A stretch of DNA of 64,000 bases from Solirubrobacterales bacterium (GCA_025450195.1 JANWHW010000028.1:124001-188000); one strand, 5' to 3'; shown: positions 25,498 to 37,511, counted from the first letter of the stretch. A program made the numbers and translations. The notes: a model not told the origin generated them from the sequence alone.

Positions 25498-26022
25498 ATG
25501 AGTGCGGAGCGGAAGGCTCAGCTGTTGGTGGCCTACGCGGTCCTCGCGTCACTTGCCCTGGTTGGGGCATACCTGCTGGCCGGAGGCTCCTCATACGCTC
25601 CCGCTAAGACCCAGGACCCATGCGAGCCTCGGACATGGCGAGATCCCGGCAATCTCGAAGAGATCGCACAGCAGTTCTCACTCTCGGCACTCGACGGCGC
25701 CGCCTGCGAGTTGGGTGTGACCAGGGAGAGGTTGGCGCAGGCGCTCGCCACTCCGGAGTCGCGAGAGCGCTTCATGGAGCGCTACGGAATCGACGAAATA
25801 GAGCTCGCGCGTGCGGTGCGGGCTGGGCTCCTGCGCGCGGTCGACGATGCCGAAGAAGCAGGGGCGATCAGCCCCCTGCTGGGAGTCCCCCTGCGCGAAG
25901 CGCTGCGTCAAATCCCGCTCGAAGAAGCGATCGAACTGATCGATGATGCGCGCACACTGCTCGACAACCTGCAGACCTTCCTCGGCCCGGCCCAGGGCCT
26001 GCTCGAACAGTTCCTCCGCTAG
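25498..26022 (+). CDS. Membrane-anchored protein of unknown function
   Basis: A 174-residue protein with one N-terminal transmembrane helix (about residues 9-29), then a soluble, mostly alpha-helical region rich in Glu, Leu and Arg (LARAVRAGLLRAVDDAEEAG, ALRQIPLEEAIELIDDART). Two cysteines (in DPCEPRTW and GAACELG) may form a disulfide outside the cell. It follows the MFS gene and could be functionally linked. No family recognised. Confidence 0.6.
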   Translation: MSAERKAQLLVAYAVLASLALVGAYLLAGGSSYAPAKTQDPCEPRTWRDPGNLEEIAQQFSLSALDGAACELGVTRERLAQALATPESRERFMERYGIDEIELARAVRAGLLRAVDDAEEAGAISPLLGVPLREALRQIPLEEAIELIDDARTLLDNLQTFLGPAQGLLEQFLR

Positions 26023-26077
26023 CTTCCTCGAGCAGGTCTGCTTAGAGGATGGGCTCTCGCGCCGTATACTCGGGTTC

Positions 26078-26326
26078 TTACTTCTTGAACGTGAACTTGC
26101 TGGTCTTTGTGTTCCAGCGGATACCGACGCAGAGCTGTTCGGGAGTTGTGTCGAGGGCGCTGGCGAGCTTGACGATCGTTCCCAGCCGCGGCTCGCGCCC
26201 GCCTCTCTCCAGCAGCGAGATCTCAGTTCGGTGAAGGTCGCAAAGGCTTGCCAGCGCCTCCTGCGAGATGTCCCGCCTACGGCGCGCTTTTCGCAAATTG
26301 ATCGCGAAACGGTCCCGTGGTTCCAT
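26078..26326 (-). CDS. XRE-family transcriptional regulator
   Basis: An 82-residue single-domain DNA-binding protein. The helix-turn-helix is RDISQEALASLCDLHRTEISLLERG, with segments SQEALASLC and HRTEISLLERG matching the Cro/CI-type fold. Family members are often repressors of their own promoters or partners of toxins; no toxin gene is adjacent. A directly repeated 14-nt sequence lies 33 nt upstream of its start and could be its operator. Confidence 0.85.
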   Translation of the reverse strand: MEPRDRFAINLRKARRRRDISQEALASLCDLHRTEISLLERGGREPRLGTIVKLASALDTTPEQLCVGIRWNTKTSKFTFKK

Positions 26327-26358
26327 GGCGGCGATTATGCGGGCCTGAAGACAGAGAA

Positions 26359-26387
26359 TCTACAGACAAAACGTCTAGAGACAAAAC
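26359..26387. promoter_or_regulatory. Direct-repeat operator candidate upstream of the XRE gene
   Basis: TCTACAGACAAAAC (26359-26372) and TCTAGAGACAAAAC (26374-26387) match at 13 of 14 positions with a 15-bp period. The segment is AT-rich compared with its surroundings and lies in the upstream region of the minus-strand XRE regulator, behind the DoxX-like gene. A site for autoregulation is inferred. Confidence 0.5.
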
Positions 26388-26421
26388 TCAGCGTTTATCC
26401 TGAACGGTCCGATCGGGAAGC

Positions 26422-26790
26422 TCAGGGGCGAGTCGCTCGCCAGACCCAGATCATGGCCAGCGGCTGAAGTGGCAGCCGCGCCCACAGCGCCCAGCGGGGC
26501 ACTTGGTCAAGGTCGAGGCCTTTCACCTGGTCGGGGTTGACCGCCATGTGCACGTTTGCGGGAAAGACCGCGACGAGAAGGGCAAGCAGCCACCACCGCG
26601 CAAAGCGGCGAGTGCGGGGAGGGAAGACTGCCGCCCCACCGGCGATCTCGGCGATGCCGCTGACGATCACCGCCTCTCGGTGATGGGGGACCCAGGGGGG
26701 CATGATCGCCTCGAAGCTGCGCGGGGTGACGAAATGCATCGTCCCGACGAAGCCGAAGAAGCCAGCAAGGGCTTTCTGCGAGCTGCTCAT
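26422..26790 (-). CDS. DoxX-like membrane protein
   Basis: A 122-residue protein with four hydrophobic segments. [32 protein letters not shown], read in parts as [11 protein letters not shown] and IMPPWVP, and the [14 protein letters not shown] [14 protein letters not shown] match the DoxX/SURF4-like membrane family. The role is unclear. ATG 26790 is preferred; an upstream open stretch lacks family similarity. It diverges from uvrB and reads towards the XRE gene. Confidence 0.75.
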   Translation of the reverse strand: MSSSQKALAGFFGFVGTMHFVTPRSFEAIMPPWVPHHREAVIVSGIAEIAGGAAVFPPRTRRFARWWLLALLVAVFPANVHMAVNPDQVKGLDLDQVPRWALWARLPLQPLAMIWVWRATRP

Positions 26791-26830
26791 GGACGGGGCA
26801 GTCTCCCAGGTCCGCGGGCCGGGCGATTTC

Positions 26831-26847
26831 CTCTCGCATAGCGAGAG
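26831..26847. promoter_or_regulatory. Perfect inverted repeat in the doxX/uvrB divergent gap
   Basis: CTCTCGC-ATA-GCGAGAG is a 7+3+7 palindrome in the gap between the divergent DoxX-like and uvrB genes. It does not match the LexA consensus seen at uvrA. It could be a regulator site or a short hairpin. Confidence 0.35.
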
Positions 26848-26930
26848 CAACTCGCCCCGTTTTGCCGTCTGACGCCCCGGGGCGGCAGATCCTTCTGGCG
26901 GTCGACCCCCCTCGCTATCGTGATCTGGCC

Positions 26931-28928
26931 TTGTCTGAGTTCAAGCTGAATCCCGCCTACACGCCAACCGCCGACCAGCCGAAGGCGATCGCCGGTCTGG
27001 CGGAGGGGCTTGGGGCGGAGGAGAAGTTCCAGACGCTGCTGGGAGCGACGGGTACCGGGAAGACGTTCACGATGGCGGCGACGATCGAGGCGGTACAGCG
27101 CCCCTCTCTGGTGATCGCACACAACAAGACGCTTGCCGCCCAGCTCTGCAACGAGTTTCGGGAGTTCTTCCCCGACAACGCGGTCGAGTACTTCGTCTCC
27201 TACTACGACTACTACCAGCCCGAGGCCTACGTCCCCGCCCAGGACCTCTACATCGAGAAGGACTCTTCGATCAACGATGAGATCGATCGTCTGCGCCATG
27301 CCGCCACCGCGGCGTTGTTTGCCCGCCGCGACGTGATCATCGTCGCCTCGGTCTCCTGCATCTACGGGATCGGCTCGCCGCAGGTCTACAACGAAAAAAT
27401 GCAGCTGTTCAAGGTCGGCCAAGAAATCGACCGCGACGAGGTGCTGCGCAAGCTGGTCAAGATGCAATACCAGCGAAACGACGCGACCCTGGGCCGTGGC
27501 ACCTTCCGAGTGCGGGGCGAGGTGCTGGAGATCATGCCCTCCTACGCGGAGTCGGCCTATCGCATCTCGCTGTTCGGCGATGAGATCGAGGGGGTTCAGC
27601 ACTTCGACCCACTGACCGGCGAGGTGCTCGACACGATCGACCACGTCTCGGTCTGGCCGGCCTCGCACTACGTGACCAAGGACGAGACGCTGGAGCGCGC
27701 GATCGAGGAAATACGTGCCGAACTGAGCTCCCGGACCGCCGAGCTGGAGGAGGAAGGCAAGCAGCTGGAGGCTCACAGGCTGCGCCAGCGCACCGCCTAC
27801 GACATCGAGATGCTGAAGGAGCTGGGCTTCACCTCGGGGATCGAGAACTACTCGCGGATCCTCGACGGCCGCCCGGAGGGAAGCCCCCCACACACGCTGA
27901 TCGACTACTTCCCCGACGATTTCGTCGTCTTCGTCGACGAGTCCCATCAAACGATCCCTCAGATCGGAGGGATGTACGAGGGAGACAGATCGAGGAAGCA
28001 GACCTTGATCGACTACGGCTTCCGGCTACCGTCGGCGATCGACAACCGCCCACTCAAGTTCGACGAGTTCCTCGAGCGAGTCGATCGGCTGGTGATGGTC
28101 TCGGCGACGCCGGGCCCGTTCGAGCGGGCCGAGTCGACCCGGATCGTCGAGCAGATCGTCCGCCCGACCGGGATCGTCGACCCAGAGATCGACGTTCGCG
28201 AGACGAAGAACCAGATCGACGACCTGATGAACGAGATCAAGGCTCGGGCGGAGGCTGGGGACAGGGTGCTGGTCACCACGCTGACCAAGAAGATGGCCGA
28301 GGACCTGACCGGGTACCTGCTCGAGTACGGGATCAAGGTCCGTTATCTGCACTCCGAGGTCGACACGCTGGAGCGGATCCAGATAATCCGCGACCTGCGG
28401 CTCGGGGAGTACGACGTCCTGGTCGGGGTCAACCTGCTGCGCGAGGGCCTCGACCTGCCCGAGGTTTCACTCGTCGCCATTCTCGATGCCGATAAGGAGG
28501 GCTTCCTGCGCGGCGAGACCAGCCTCGTGCAGACGATCGGCCGTGCCGCCAGAAACGTCAACGGGCGGGTACTGATGTACGCCGACAAGGAGACCGACTC
28601 AATGCGCGCCGCAATTCGCGAGACCGACCGCCGGCGCGCGATCCAGCTTGCCTATAACGCCGAGCACGGGATCACCCCGGAGACGGTCCGCAAGGGAATC
28701 TCCGAGATGACGGAGTTCCTCGCTATGGAGGACCGAGCCCCACGCAAGCGCCGTGCCAAGCGGTCGACGGATTTCGCCGACCCCGCGGAGCTGGAGCGCA
28801 CGATCGTCGCCCTCGAGGAGGAGATGCTCGCCGCCGCGGACGACCTCCGCTTCGAGGAGGCCGCCCGCATCCGCGACGAGCTGAAGGAGCTGCGCCGGGA
28901 TCTCGAGGGGATGAGGGCGGGCGCTTAG
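26931..28928 (+). CDS. uvrB: UvrABC excinuclease subunit B
   Basis: A 665-residue helicase-like damage-verification protein of nucleotide excision repair. Walker A is GATGTGKT (about residue 38). The beta-hairpin that inserts into DNA is [12 protein letters not shown] (about 90). Further motifs are [31 protein letters not shown] and [11 protein letters not shown]-terminal UVR motif ([23 protein letters not shown] region) contacts UvrC. TTG 26931 fits the family N-terminus ([12 protein letters not shown]); 26862 would add 23 residues. Its stop overlaps that of the convergent SnoaL gene by 4 nt. Confidence 0.96.
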   Translation: MSEFKLNPAYTPTADQPKAIAGLAEGLGAEEKFQTLLGATGTGKTFTMAATIEAVQRPSLVIAHNKTLAAQLCNEFREFFPDNAVEYFVSYYDYYQPEAYVPAQDLYIEKDSSINDEIDRLRHAATAALFARRDVIIVASVSCIYGIGSPQVYNEKMQLFKVGQEIDRDEVLRKLVKMQYQRNDATLGRGTFRVRGEVLEIMPSYAESAYRISLFGDEIEGVQHFDPLTGEVLDTIDHVSVWPASHYVTKDETLERAIEEIRAELSSRTAELEEEGKQLEAHRLRQRTAYDIEMLKELGFTSGIENYSRILDGRPEGSPPHTLIDYFPDDFVVFVDESHQTIPQIGGMYEGDRSRKQTLIDYGFRLPSAIDNRPLKFDEFLERVDRLVMVSATPGPFERAESTRIVEQIVRPTGIVDPEIDVRETKNQIDDLMNEIKARAEAGDRVLVTTLTKKMAEDLTGYLLEYGIKVRYLHSEVDTLERIQIIRDLRLGEYDVLVGVNLLREGLDLPEVSLVAILDADKEGFLRGETSLVQTIGRAARNVNGRVLMYADKETDSMRAAIRETDRRRAIQLAYNAEHGITPETVRKGISEMTEFLAMEDRAPRKRRAKRSTDFADPAELERTIVALEEEMLAAADDLRFEEAARIRDELKELRRDLEGMRAGA

Positions 28929-29302
28929 GCCAGCAGCTTCGCCGCCTTTGCACTGTCGGCGTGGAACTCGCCTCGGACAACCTTGCCGTCTTCGAACTTC
29001 ATCAGGTGCAGGAAGGCCCCCTCGAAGTCGCCGTTGTCGTTGCTGGCGCGCTGCGTGCCGCGGATCACGACGTAGTCGCCCGCATCGATGAACTCCTCGG
29101 GCTCGACGCTGAACGACGACCAGTAGTTCGGGATCTGGGCGAAATTCCCGAGGATTGCGTCGCGGCCACGGGTTTCGCCGCCGAGGGGCAGCTCGTCCGA
29201 GGTAACCCAGACGCCATCTTCAGCGAACATCTCCTTCAGCGATTCGAGATCGCCTCGCCCAAAAGCGTCGTAGGCAGACCGGGCAGTATCGACATTCGAC
29301 AT
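28925..29302 (-). CDS. SnoaL-like (NTF2-fold) protein
   Basis: A 125-residue protein of the ketosteroid-isomerase/SnoaL-like fold. [27 protein letters not shown] at the N-terminus (in parts [12 protein letters not shown] and MFAEDGVW) and [32 protein letters not shown] are typical. The fold serves many small-molecule enzymes and binding proteins, so the function is open. It sits between uvrB and uvrA on the opposite strand. Confidence 0.8.
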   Translation of the reverse strand: MSNVDTARSAYDAFGRGDLESLKEMFAEDGVWVTSDELPLGGETRGRDAILGNFAQIPNYWSSFSVEPEEFIDAGDYVVIRGTQRASNDNGDFEGAFLHLMKFEDGKVVRGEFHADSAKAAKLLA

Positions 29303-29411
29303 CTCGTCTCCTTTTGTCGGACTGGCCTCCCGCTCCGCACAAAGACCGTACGCCTTGAGTGCGCCTCTCGCAACTGTCCCCTAAGAGCCCGTTTGCAGGG
29401 TGCGCTCGAGG

Positions 29412-29423
29412 GAACATCTGTTC
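29412..29423. promoter_or_regulatory. LexA/SOS box of uvrA
   Basis: GAACATCTGTTC matches GAAC-N4-GTTC, the core of the actinobacterial and Bacillus-type LexA operator. It lies 22 nt before the uvrA start and directly upstream of the -10 hexamer, where bound LexA would block RNA polymerase. DNA-damage induction of uvrA is inferred. lexA itself is not in the window. Confidence 0.7.
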
Positions 29424-29430
29424 GCGTGCC

Positions 29431-29436
29431 TAGAAT
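29431..29436 (+). promoter_or_regulatory. -10 hexamer of uvrA
   Basis: TAGAAT lies 8 nt before the GTG start of uvrA and 7 nt after the LexA box. No SD is present, suggesting a leaderless transcript. Confidence 0.5.
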
Positions 29437-29444
29437 GCATCTGA

Positions 29445-32453
<3,009 letters not shown>

Positions 32454-32456
<3 letters not shown>

Positions 32457-32572
32457 TTAGAGATTCCGGCAGGGGCTCCGCTCAGCTTTTTTGCGATCGT
32501 TGGTTTGCTGACCGTGAACGGCGGCAGGCGAAAAAATGCAAGACGCTTCACCCCTGCCGGAATCTCTAATCA
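32454..32572. repeat. 119-bp element bounded by perfect 22-bp inverted repeats
   Basis: The arms 32454-32475 and 32551-32572 are exact reverse complements (beginning TGATTAGAGATTCCGGCAGG). The left arm includes the uvrA stop codon and the right arm ends 5 nt before the stop of the convergent ROK gene. The 75-nt interior has a T6 run (about 32487-32492) and an A6 run (32531-32536) that can pair. No transposase or target duplication is seen. It is well placed as a bidirectional terminator. Confidence 0.8.
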
Positions 32573-32577
32573 GTCGG

Positions 32578-33537
32578 TCATCGCGCGAAGAGGAGGGAGG
32601 CGCCGATCGCCCCACCGAGGTCACCGAGCGAGGCGACGCGGACTGCGGGTGGGCGCTCGTCGACGAACAGGTGCTTGGCCATCTCTTTGGTCAGCGGCTC
32701 CATGTAGCGGTCGCCAAAGCGAATGCCGAGGCCTCCGCCGAGGATCACCGCCTCGGGATCGAGCAGGTTGACCGCTGAGGCGATCCCCGTGCCCAGAGCC
32801 TCGATTGCACGGTCGATCAGCTTCGCCGTGAGGTGGTCGCCATGGTCGAGCGCGCGCTCCCAGATGCCGCTCGTCAGCCGCGGTTTCTCGTGCTTGTGCA
32901 TCAGCTTGAAGAGGTCGGTCTTCACTCCCTCTTCGTGCTGACGTCGCGCCTCGGCTTCCATTGCCGCTCTCCCCGCGTAGGCCTCCATGCATCCCTTGCG
33001 CCCGCAGGGGCACTTGGCCCCGCCGCGCTTCACCACCATGTGCCCGATCTCCCCGGCGGCGCCACGGCCCAACCACGGCTTGCCATCGAGCACGAGCCCG
33101 CCACCAACACCGGTGCCCCAGAAGACCCCGACCAGGCTGGAGAACTCGCGCCCGGCACCGAGGTGGAACTCGGCTTCGGTGGCAACCTGGACGTCGTTGC
33201 CGATCCGGACCTTGGTGCCGAGTGCCTCCGAGAGCGTGTTGCCGAGCGGGAAGCTGCCTTCCCACCCGGGAAGATTGCGAGCGCTGGAGACGACGCCGGT
33301 CTTCTCGTCGGCATCGCCGGGGGAACCGACGCCGACGCCGATCAGGTCTTCGGTCGAGACATCCGCCGCCGCGCAGGCCTCACGCATTGCGTCCGCCATG
33401 GTCTGAGCGACGTCCGCCGGCCCTCCAGAGATGGGGGTGGGATGGCGAGCCTCGCCTAGAACCTTGCCGCCAGGGTCGACGATCGCGGTTTGGATCTTGG
33501 TTCCACCGAGGTCGATGCCGCCGCGCAGGTCTGTCAC
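32578..33537 (-). CDS. ROK-family sugar kinase, probable glucokinase
   Basis: A 319-residue kinase. GIDLGGTKIQTA is the phosphate-1 motif, WGTGVGGGLV the phosphate-2 region, and GEIGHMVV precedes the zinc-binding CPCGRKGCMEAYAG (the CxCGxxGCxE signature). Glucose is the most likely substrate in actinobacteria, but other hexoses are possible. GTG 33537 is chosen. It diverges from the acetyltransferase gene with a 40-nt gap. Confidence 0.9.
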   Translation of the reverse strand: MTDLRGGIDLGGTKIQTAIVDPGGKVLGEARHPTPISGGPADVAQTMADAMREACAAADVSTEDLIGVGVGSPGDADEKTGVVSSARNLPGWEGSFPLGNTLSEALGTKVRIGNDVQVATEAEFHLGAGREFSSLVGVFWGTGVGGGLVLDGKPWLGRGAAGEIGHMVVKRGGAKCPCGRKGCMEAYAGRAAMEAEARRQHEEGVKTDLFKLMHKHEKPRLTSGIWERALDHGDHLTAKLIDRAIEALGTGIASAVNLLDPEAVILGGGLGIRFGDRYMEPLTKEMAKHLFVDERPPAVRVASLGDLGGAIGASLLFAR

Positions 33538-33577
33538 GCCGCGCAGTCTATGGGCGTCGGTCTGGAAAGCTAGGGAC

Positions 33578-34165
33578 ATGGATGACCAGAGGGGTTGGTG
33601 GACCTGGTGGCAGAAGCGACGTTGGTATGAGCGCAATGGCCGGCTGCTGCGACGGATGCGGATCAACCGGCACGCGGCTCGCGGCGGCTTCTTCATCCGC
33701 TACCCGGTCGAGGGCGAGCTGTTGGAGGCGCTTGATGAGGGTCGGCTGCGGATTGGCGAGGGGACGCTGCTCGAGCCTGGGTGCTGGCTCACTCTGGCGC
33801 CGGAAGCCCAGATCGAGATCGGTGCCGGCTGCTTCCTCAACCGCAACACGATGCTCGCCGCGCACGAGCGGATCGAGATCGGCGATCACACGATGTTCGC
33901 CAACGGCTGCTTTGTCGGCGACGCCGACCACCGCTTTGACGACCCAGACACTCCGGTTACCTGGCAGGGATTCAGCTCGAAGGGGCCAATCGAAATCGGC
34001 TCGAACTGCTGGTTCGGCGTCAACTGCGTTGTCACCAGCGGCGTGACGATCGGCGCGCGCTGCGTGATCGGCGCCAATTCCGTGGTCACAAAGGACCTGC
34101 CTCCGAGCACGATTGCCGCCGGTGCGCCGGCAACTGTGATCAAGGCCATAGAGTTCCGCCCCTAG
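33578..34165 (+). CDS. Hexapeptide-repeat acyltransferase
   Basis: A 195-residue left-handed beta-helix protein. Imperfect hexapeptides such as IEIGAGCFLNRNTML, IEIGDHTMFANG, IEIGSNCWFGVNCVVTSGVTIGARCVIGA (in parts) and the closing VVTKDLPPSTIAAGAPA match the maltose/galactoside O-acetyltransferase group. The N-terminal 40 residues are Trp/Arg-rich. The acceptor is unknown; glycan or polysaccharide acetylation is plausible. The frame is open further upstream, ATG 33578 is preferred. Confidence 0.85.
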   Translation: MDDQRGWWTWWQKRRWYERNGRLLRRMRINRHAARGGFFIRYPVEGELLEALDEGRLRIGEGTLLEPGCWLTLAPEAQIEIGAGCFLNRNTMLAAHERIEIGDHTMFANGCFVGDADHRFDDPDTPVTWQGFSSKGPIEIGSNCWFGVNCVVTSGVTIGARCVIGANSVVTKDLPPSTIAAGAPATVIKAIEFRP

Positions 34166-34170
34166 CTGCC

Positions 34171-34176
34171 TATAAT
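34171..34176 (+). promoter_or_regulatory. -10 box of the pan operon
   Basis: TATAAT, a perfect sigma-70 -10 sequence, lies 34 nt before the panC ATG in the gap behind the acetyltransferase gene. The -35 region is weak. It is the likely promoter for panC-panD-panB. Confidence 0.55.
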
Positions 34177-34210
34177 CGTTGCTCGGCCGTGACCCCTAGG
34201 GCATGGACCC

Positions 34211-35098
34211 ATGAGCCTCTTACTGACCGATTCTTCACATGCCACAGGTGTGAATCTCGCTCGCGCCAAGTCCGAGCTGCGCTCTGCGCTGACCGAGGCG
34301 CGCGCCGGCGGCTGCTCGATCGGCCTGGTGCCGACGATGGGCTCCCTTCACGATGGGCACCTCTCGCTGCTGCGTGCCGCCCGTGCCGAGTGCGAGGTGG
34401 TCGTGATGAGCCTCTTCGTCAATCCAACCCAGTTCGGCCCGGGGGAGGACCTGGATCGCTATCCGCGCGACGAGGAGCGCGACCTTGCGCTCGCCGCTGA
34501 AGCCGGGGTTGACCTGGTCTATGCGCCTCCGGTCGAGGAGGTCTACTCCGAGGGCTTCGCGACTCACGTAGAGGTGGAGGGGCTGACCGAAGTCCTCTGC
34601 GGCGATCCGGCGCGGCGCGGTCCCGGGCACTTCCGCGGCGTCACCACCGTGGTGGCCAAGCTCTTCAACACGGTCCAGCCCGACGTCGCCTACTTTGGGC
34701 AGAAGGATGCCCAGCAGGTGGCTGTGCTCCGGCGCATGGTCCGCGATCTCGATTTCCCGGTGCGGATCGAGTCTCTTCCGATAGTGCGCGAGCCCGACGG
34801 CTTGGCGATGAGCTCTCGCAACGCCTATCTCGCGGCTGGGGACCGCGAGCGGGCGACCGCGCTCTCGCGAGCGCTGCGCGCTGCCGCGCGTTCCGCTCGC
34901 GAGGAGTCGCTTGCCGCGGGGGTCGAGGCGGGTCGGCGCGAGCTCGAGGCGGCCGAGATCGACACCGAGTACTTCGAGTCTCGCGATGCCGAGAGCTTGG
35001 AGCCGGTCACCGAGCTGGAGAGCCGCCCGGTCCTGATTGCAGTAGCCGCCGAGATTGGCGGCGCGCGTTTGATCGACAACGTCTTGATCTGGCCATGA
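34211..35098 (+). CDS. panC: Pantothenate synthetase
   Basis: A 295-residue enzyme that condenses pantoate with beta-alanine via pantoyl-adenylate. PTMGSLHDGH (residues 41-50) is the HIGH-like ATP motif. FVNPTQFGPGEDLDRYPR, YFGQKDAQQ and the KMSKS-like LAMSSRN complete the site. It is the first gene of a panC-panD-panB cluster; panD follows after 31 nt. Confidence 0.96.
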   Translation: MSLLLTDSSHATGVNLARAKSELRSALTEARAGGCSIGLVPTMGSLHDGHLSLLRAARAECEVVVMSLFVNPTQFGPGEDLDRYPRDEERDLALAAEAGVDLVYAPPVEEVYSEGFATHVEVEGLTEVLCGDPARRGPGHFRGVTTVVAKLFNTVQPDVAYFGQKDAQQVAVLRRMVRDLDFPVRIESLPIVREPDGLAMSSRNAYLAAGDRERATALSRALRAAARSAREESLAAGVEAGRRELEAAEIDTEYFESRDAESLEPVTELESRPVLIAVAAEIGGARLIDNVLIWP

Positions 35099-35129
35099 GG
35101 CCTGAAACACGTCAATAGGGGGAGAGTCA

Positions 35130-35582
35130 ATGCAAAGGCAGATGCTCAAGTCCAAGATTCACCGGGCGACGGTGACCGATTGCGACGTCGACTACATCGG
35201 CAGCATCACGATCGACACCGAGCTGATGGCCAGCGCCGACCTGATCACCAACGAGCAGGTCCATGTCTGGGACATCGACAACGGCGCCCGCTTCGTCACC
35301 TACGTGATCGATGGCGAGCCAGGCTCGCGGACGATGCAGGTGAACGGCGCAGCTGCCCACCTGACTCGGCCGGGGCACAAGATCATCGTCGCCTCCTTTG
35401 GCGCCTATGACGAGCGTGACCTCACGTCCTATTCGCCGGTCGTCGTCCATGTCGACGACGAGAACGAGATCGTCGCGGTCGACAGCAACCCAGAGGTGCT
35501 GCTCAGCGGTCCGACGCTAAGCGGCATCGAAGACGTGCCCGGCAGCCTGACCCCTGGTTTCGACGGCAGTATCCCCTCATGA
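35130..35582 (+). CDS. panD: Aspartate 1-decarboxylase proenzyme
   Basis: A 150-residue precursor making beta-alanine. The self-cleavage site is Gly24-Ser25 in YIGSITID, exactly at the canonical positions; Ser25 becomes the pyruvoyl group. TYVIDGEPGS and the NGAAAHL segment are conserved. The C-terminus (after about residue 120) is longer than in E. coli. The stop overlaps the panB start in ATGA. Confidence 0.95.
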   Translation: MQRQMLKSKIHRATVTDCDVDYIGSITIDTELMASADLITNEQVHVWDIDNGARFVTYVIDGEPGSRTMQVNGAAAHLTRPGHKIIVASFGAYDERDLTSYSPVVVHVDDENEIVAVDSNPEVLLSGPTLSGIEDVPGSLTPGFDGSIPS

Positions 35583-36484
35583 GCCAACCGGAGCGCCAGC
35601 CTGTCACCCTGCCGCGCCTAGCCGAGATGAAGGCGGCGGGCGAACCGATCGTGATGGTCACCGCCTACGACTACCCCTCGGCGAAGGTAGCGGAGGAGGC
35701 GGGGGTGGACATAGTCCTCGTGGGTGACACAGCGGCGATGGTCGTGCTCGGCTATCCGGGGACCGAGCCGGTCTCGATGGAGGAGATGGTGATGCTGGGC
35801 AAGGCGGTCCGCCGCGGCATCCAGACGCCGCTGATGGTCGGCGACATGCCGATGGGCAGCTATGAGGCGAGCAACGAGCTTGCGGTCCAAAGCGCTCAGC
35901 GCCTGGTCAAGGAAACCGGTTGCCAGGTTGTCAAGCTCGAGGCGGGCGGCACCTCGGTGGAGCGGGCGCGGGCGATCGTTCGCTCCGGCATCCCGGTGAT
36001 GGGGCACGTCGGGCTCACTCCGCAGACGGCTACGGCCCTGGGGGGATACAAGACGCAGGGAAAGACTGCCGAGGGCGCGATACGGCTCTGCGAGGACGCT
36101 TTGGCGCTGCAGTCGGTTGGCTGCTTCGCGATCGTCTTCGAGGCGATCCCGGCGGCGATCGCCGAGGCAATCGCGGCGAGGCTGGAGGTTCCGACGATCG
36201 GGATCGGGGCAGGGCCGGCGACGGCCGGCCAGGTTCTCGTCTTCCACGATCTACTGGGGATCACCACAGGCCGCACCCCGAAATTCGTCAAGCGCTACGC
36301 CAACGTCCACGAGGCCATGGCGAGAGGGGTCGGCCAGTACGTCGAGGAGGTGCGCTCGCAGCGCTTCCCCGAGCCCGACCACGTCTACGGAGTGGAACCC
36401 GCCGAGCTGGCGGATTTCAGGAGGTATTTGGACCAGGAGAGCATTACCTCCCGCAAGGCATGGGACTGGGAGCCGCTCTCCTGA
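35579..36484 (+). CDS. panB: 3-methyl-2-oxobutanoate hydroxymethyltransferase
   Basis: A 301-residue (beta/alpha)8 enzyme that makes ketopantoate. MVTAYDYPSAKVAEEAGVD, VGDTAAMVVLGYPGT with the metal-binding Asp, KLEAGG, GHVGLTPQ and IGIGAGPATAGQVLVFHDLLG (in parts) are family signatures. It completes three steps to pantothenate; panE/ketopantoate reductase is not here. Its last 100 nt overlap the tail of the convergent secreted-protein gene. Confidence 0.96.
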   Translation: MSQPERQPVTLPRLAEMKAAGEPIVMVTAYDYPSAKVAEEAGVDIVLVGDTAAMVVLGYPGTEPVSMEEMVMLGKAVRRGIQTPLMVGDMPMGSYEASNELAVQSAQRLVKETGCQVVKLEAGGTSVERARAIVRSGIPVMGHVGLTPQTATALGGYKTQGKTAEGAIRLCEDALALQSVGCFAIVFEAIPAAIAEAIAARLEVPTIGIGAGPATAGQVLVFHDLLGITTGRTPKFVKRYANVHEAMARGVGQYVEEVRSQRFPEPDHVYGVEPAELADFRRYLDQESITSRKAWDWEPLS

Positions 36485-37458
36485 GCCATCTGGAAGTCTC
36501 GCTGTACCGTCGGGAATAGGTTGCAGCCGTCGCCCTTGAGCGATTGCCTGCAGAGGCTCGACGCGAACTTCGGCCCCGCCATGCGCACCCTTCCGGCGCC
36601 GGGAAGCCAAGCGGCTATCGAGCCACGCCAGCTGACCGAGAGGGGTTGGCTCCCCTGGAGGGGCTGGCTCTCCTGAAATACGCCGGTTCCGCTGAATGGC
36701 TTGGGTGGCTTCAGGGTTGCGGTGGCCGGGTGTTTGTCGACTCCAGTGCTTACAAAGGCGTTCTCCCCGCCGACCACCGTCGAGGCAACTCGGAAGATGT
36801 CCATCCTCGGGCGCCGTTCCTGGAGCGACGCACTGAGCGAGATCTGGTCGTCGTTGCCGAATCCAAATGCATCGAGCGAGAAGACCTTGCCGGCCTTCTT
36901 GGCAATCGCGGTTAGGTGAGTCGTGAGCCCGGTGAGGGGGAAGGCTGCGCTGGGTGCGGCGAATCTGGCGCTGCAGGCTTCTTGGCCGATCCCGAGTACC
37001 ACGCCCCGTGCGCTGCCGGAGTCGACCTTCGTATACCCCTGCTCTCCCCTGAACTTGATCGTTCCACGGAACGTGCCTTTTGCCCCGATCAGGTCGATCG
37101 GTCCACCGCACTGGGACTGCGATCCCTTGTCACGGGGAGGCGACGAGGGCACAAAGCGAACGGATATGCGCCCCAGGCTTCCGAACCGCGCCTTGATCCG
37201 ATTGGCGGAGAACTTTCCCCGGACCGCGTAGGAGGCGGCAACCTGCCCCTTGGAGGCCCCCAGCAGCGCGAATTGGCGACCAACCGTCAGGACCTGAATC
37301 CGATAGCCGTTGCTGCCCCTGAGCTCGAACCCGGTGAGGATGCTGTTGCCGATGATTCCATCCGGCTTTGCGACTGCTGCTGCCGGCAGGATGGCCAGCA
37401 CGAGGGCCATTGCGCATGTCGCCACCGATCCGCAACTGCGCAGCCACCTCATCCACAC
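36385..37458 (-). CDS. Secreted protein of unknown function
   Basis: Up to 357 residues with a signal peptide (basic start, hydrophobic CAMALVLAILPAAAVA, likely cleavage after AVA). The mature part is rich in beta-strand-like Gly/Ser/Val stretches such as GTIKFRGEQGYTKVDSGSARG and ISVRFVPS, with paired cysteines. I recognise similar secreted proteins from related actinobacteria but no function. The fold seems to end near residue 300 (LPGAGRVRMAGPKFASSLC); the rest runs antisense into panB, suggesting loss of an earlier stop. ATG 37452 is an alternative start. Confidence 0.7.
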   Translation of the reverse strand: MWMRWLRSCGSVATCAMALVLAILPAAAVAKPDGIIGNSILTGFELRGSNGYRIQVLTVGRQFALLGASKGQVAASYAVRGKFSANRIKARFGSLGRISVRFVPSSPPRDKGSQSQCGGPIDLIGAKGTFRGTIKFRGEQGYTKVDSGSARGVVLGIGQEACSARFAAPSAAFPLTGLTTHLTAIAKKAGKVFSLDAFGFGNDDQISLSASLQERRPRMDIFRVASTVVGGENAFVSTGVDKHPATATLKPPKPFSGTGVFQESQPLQGSQPLSVSWRGSIAAWLPGAGRVRMAGPKFASSLCRQSLKGDGCNLFPTVQRDFQMAQESGSQSHALREVMLSWSKYLLKSASSAGSTP

Positions 37459-37511
37459 AGACTATTCGAGACCCATCGCGACTTGCGGTCGAACTACCAT
37501 TGGCTTGGGAG

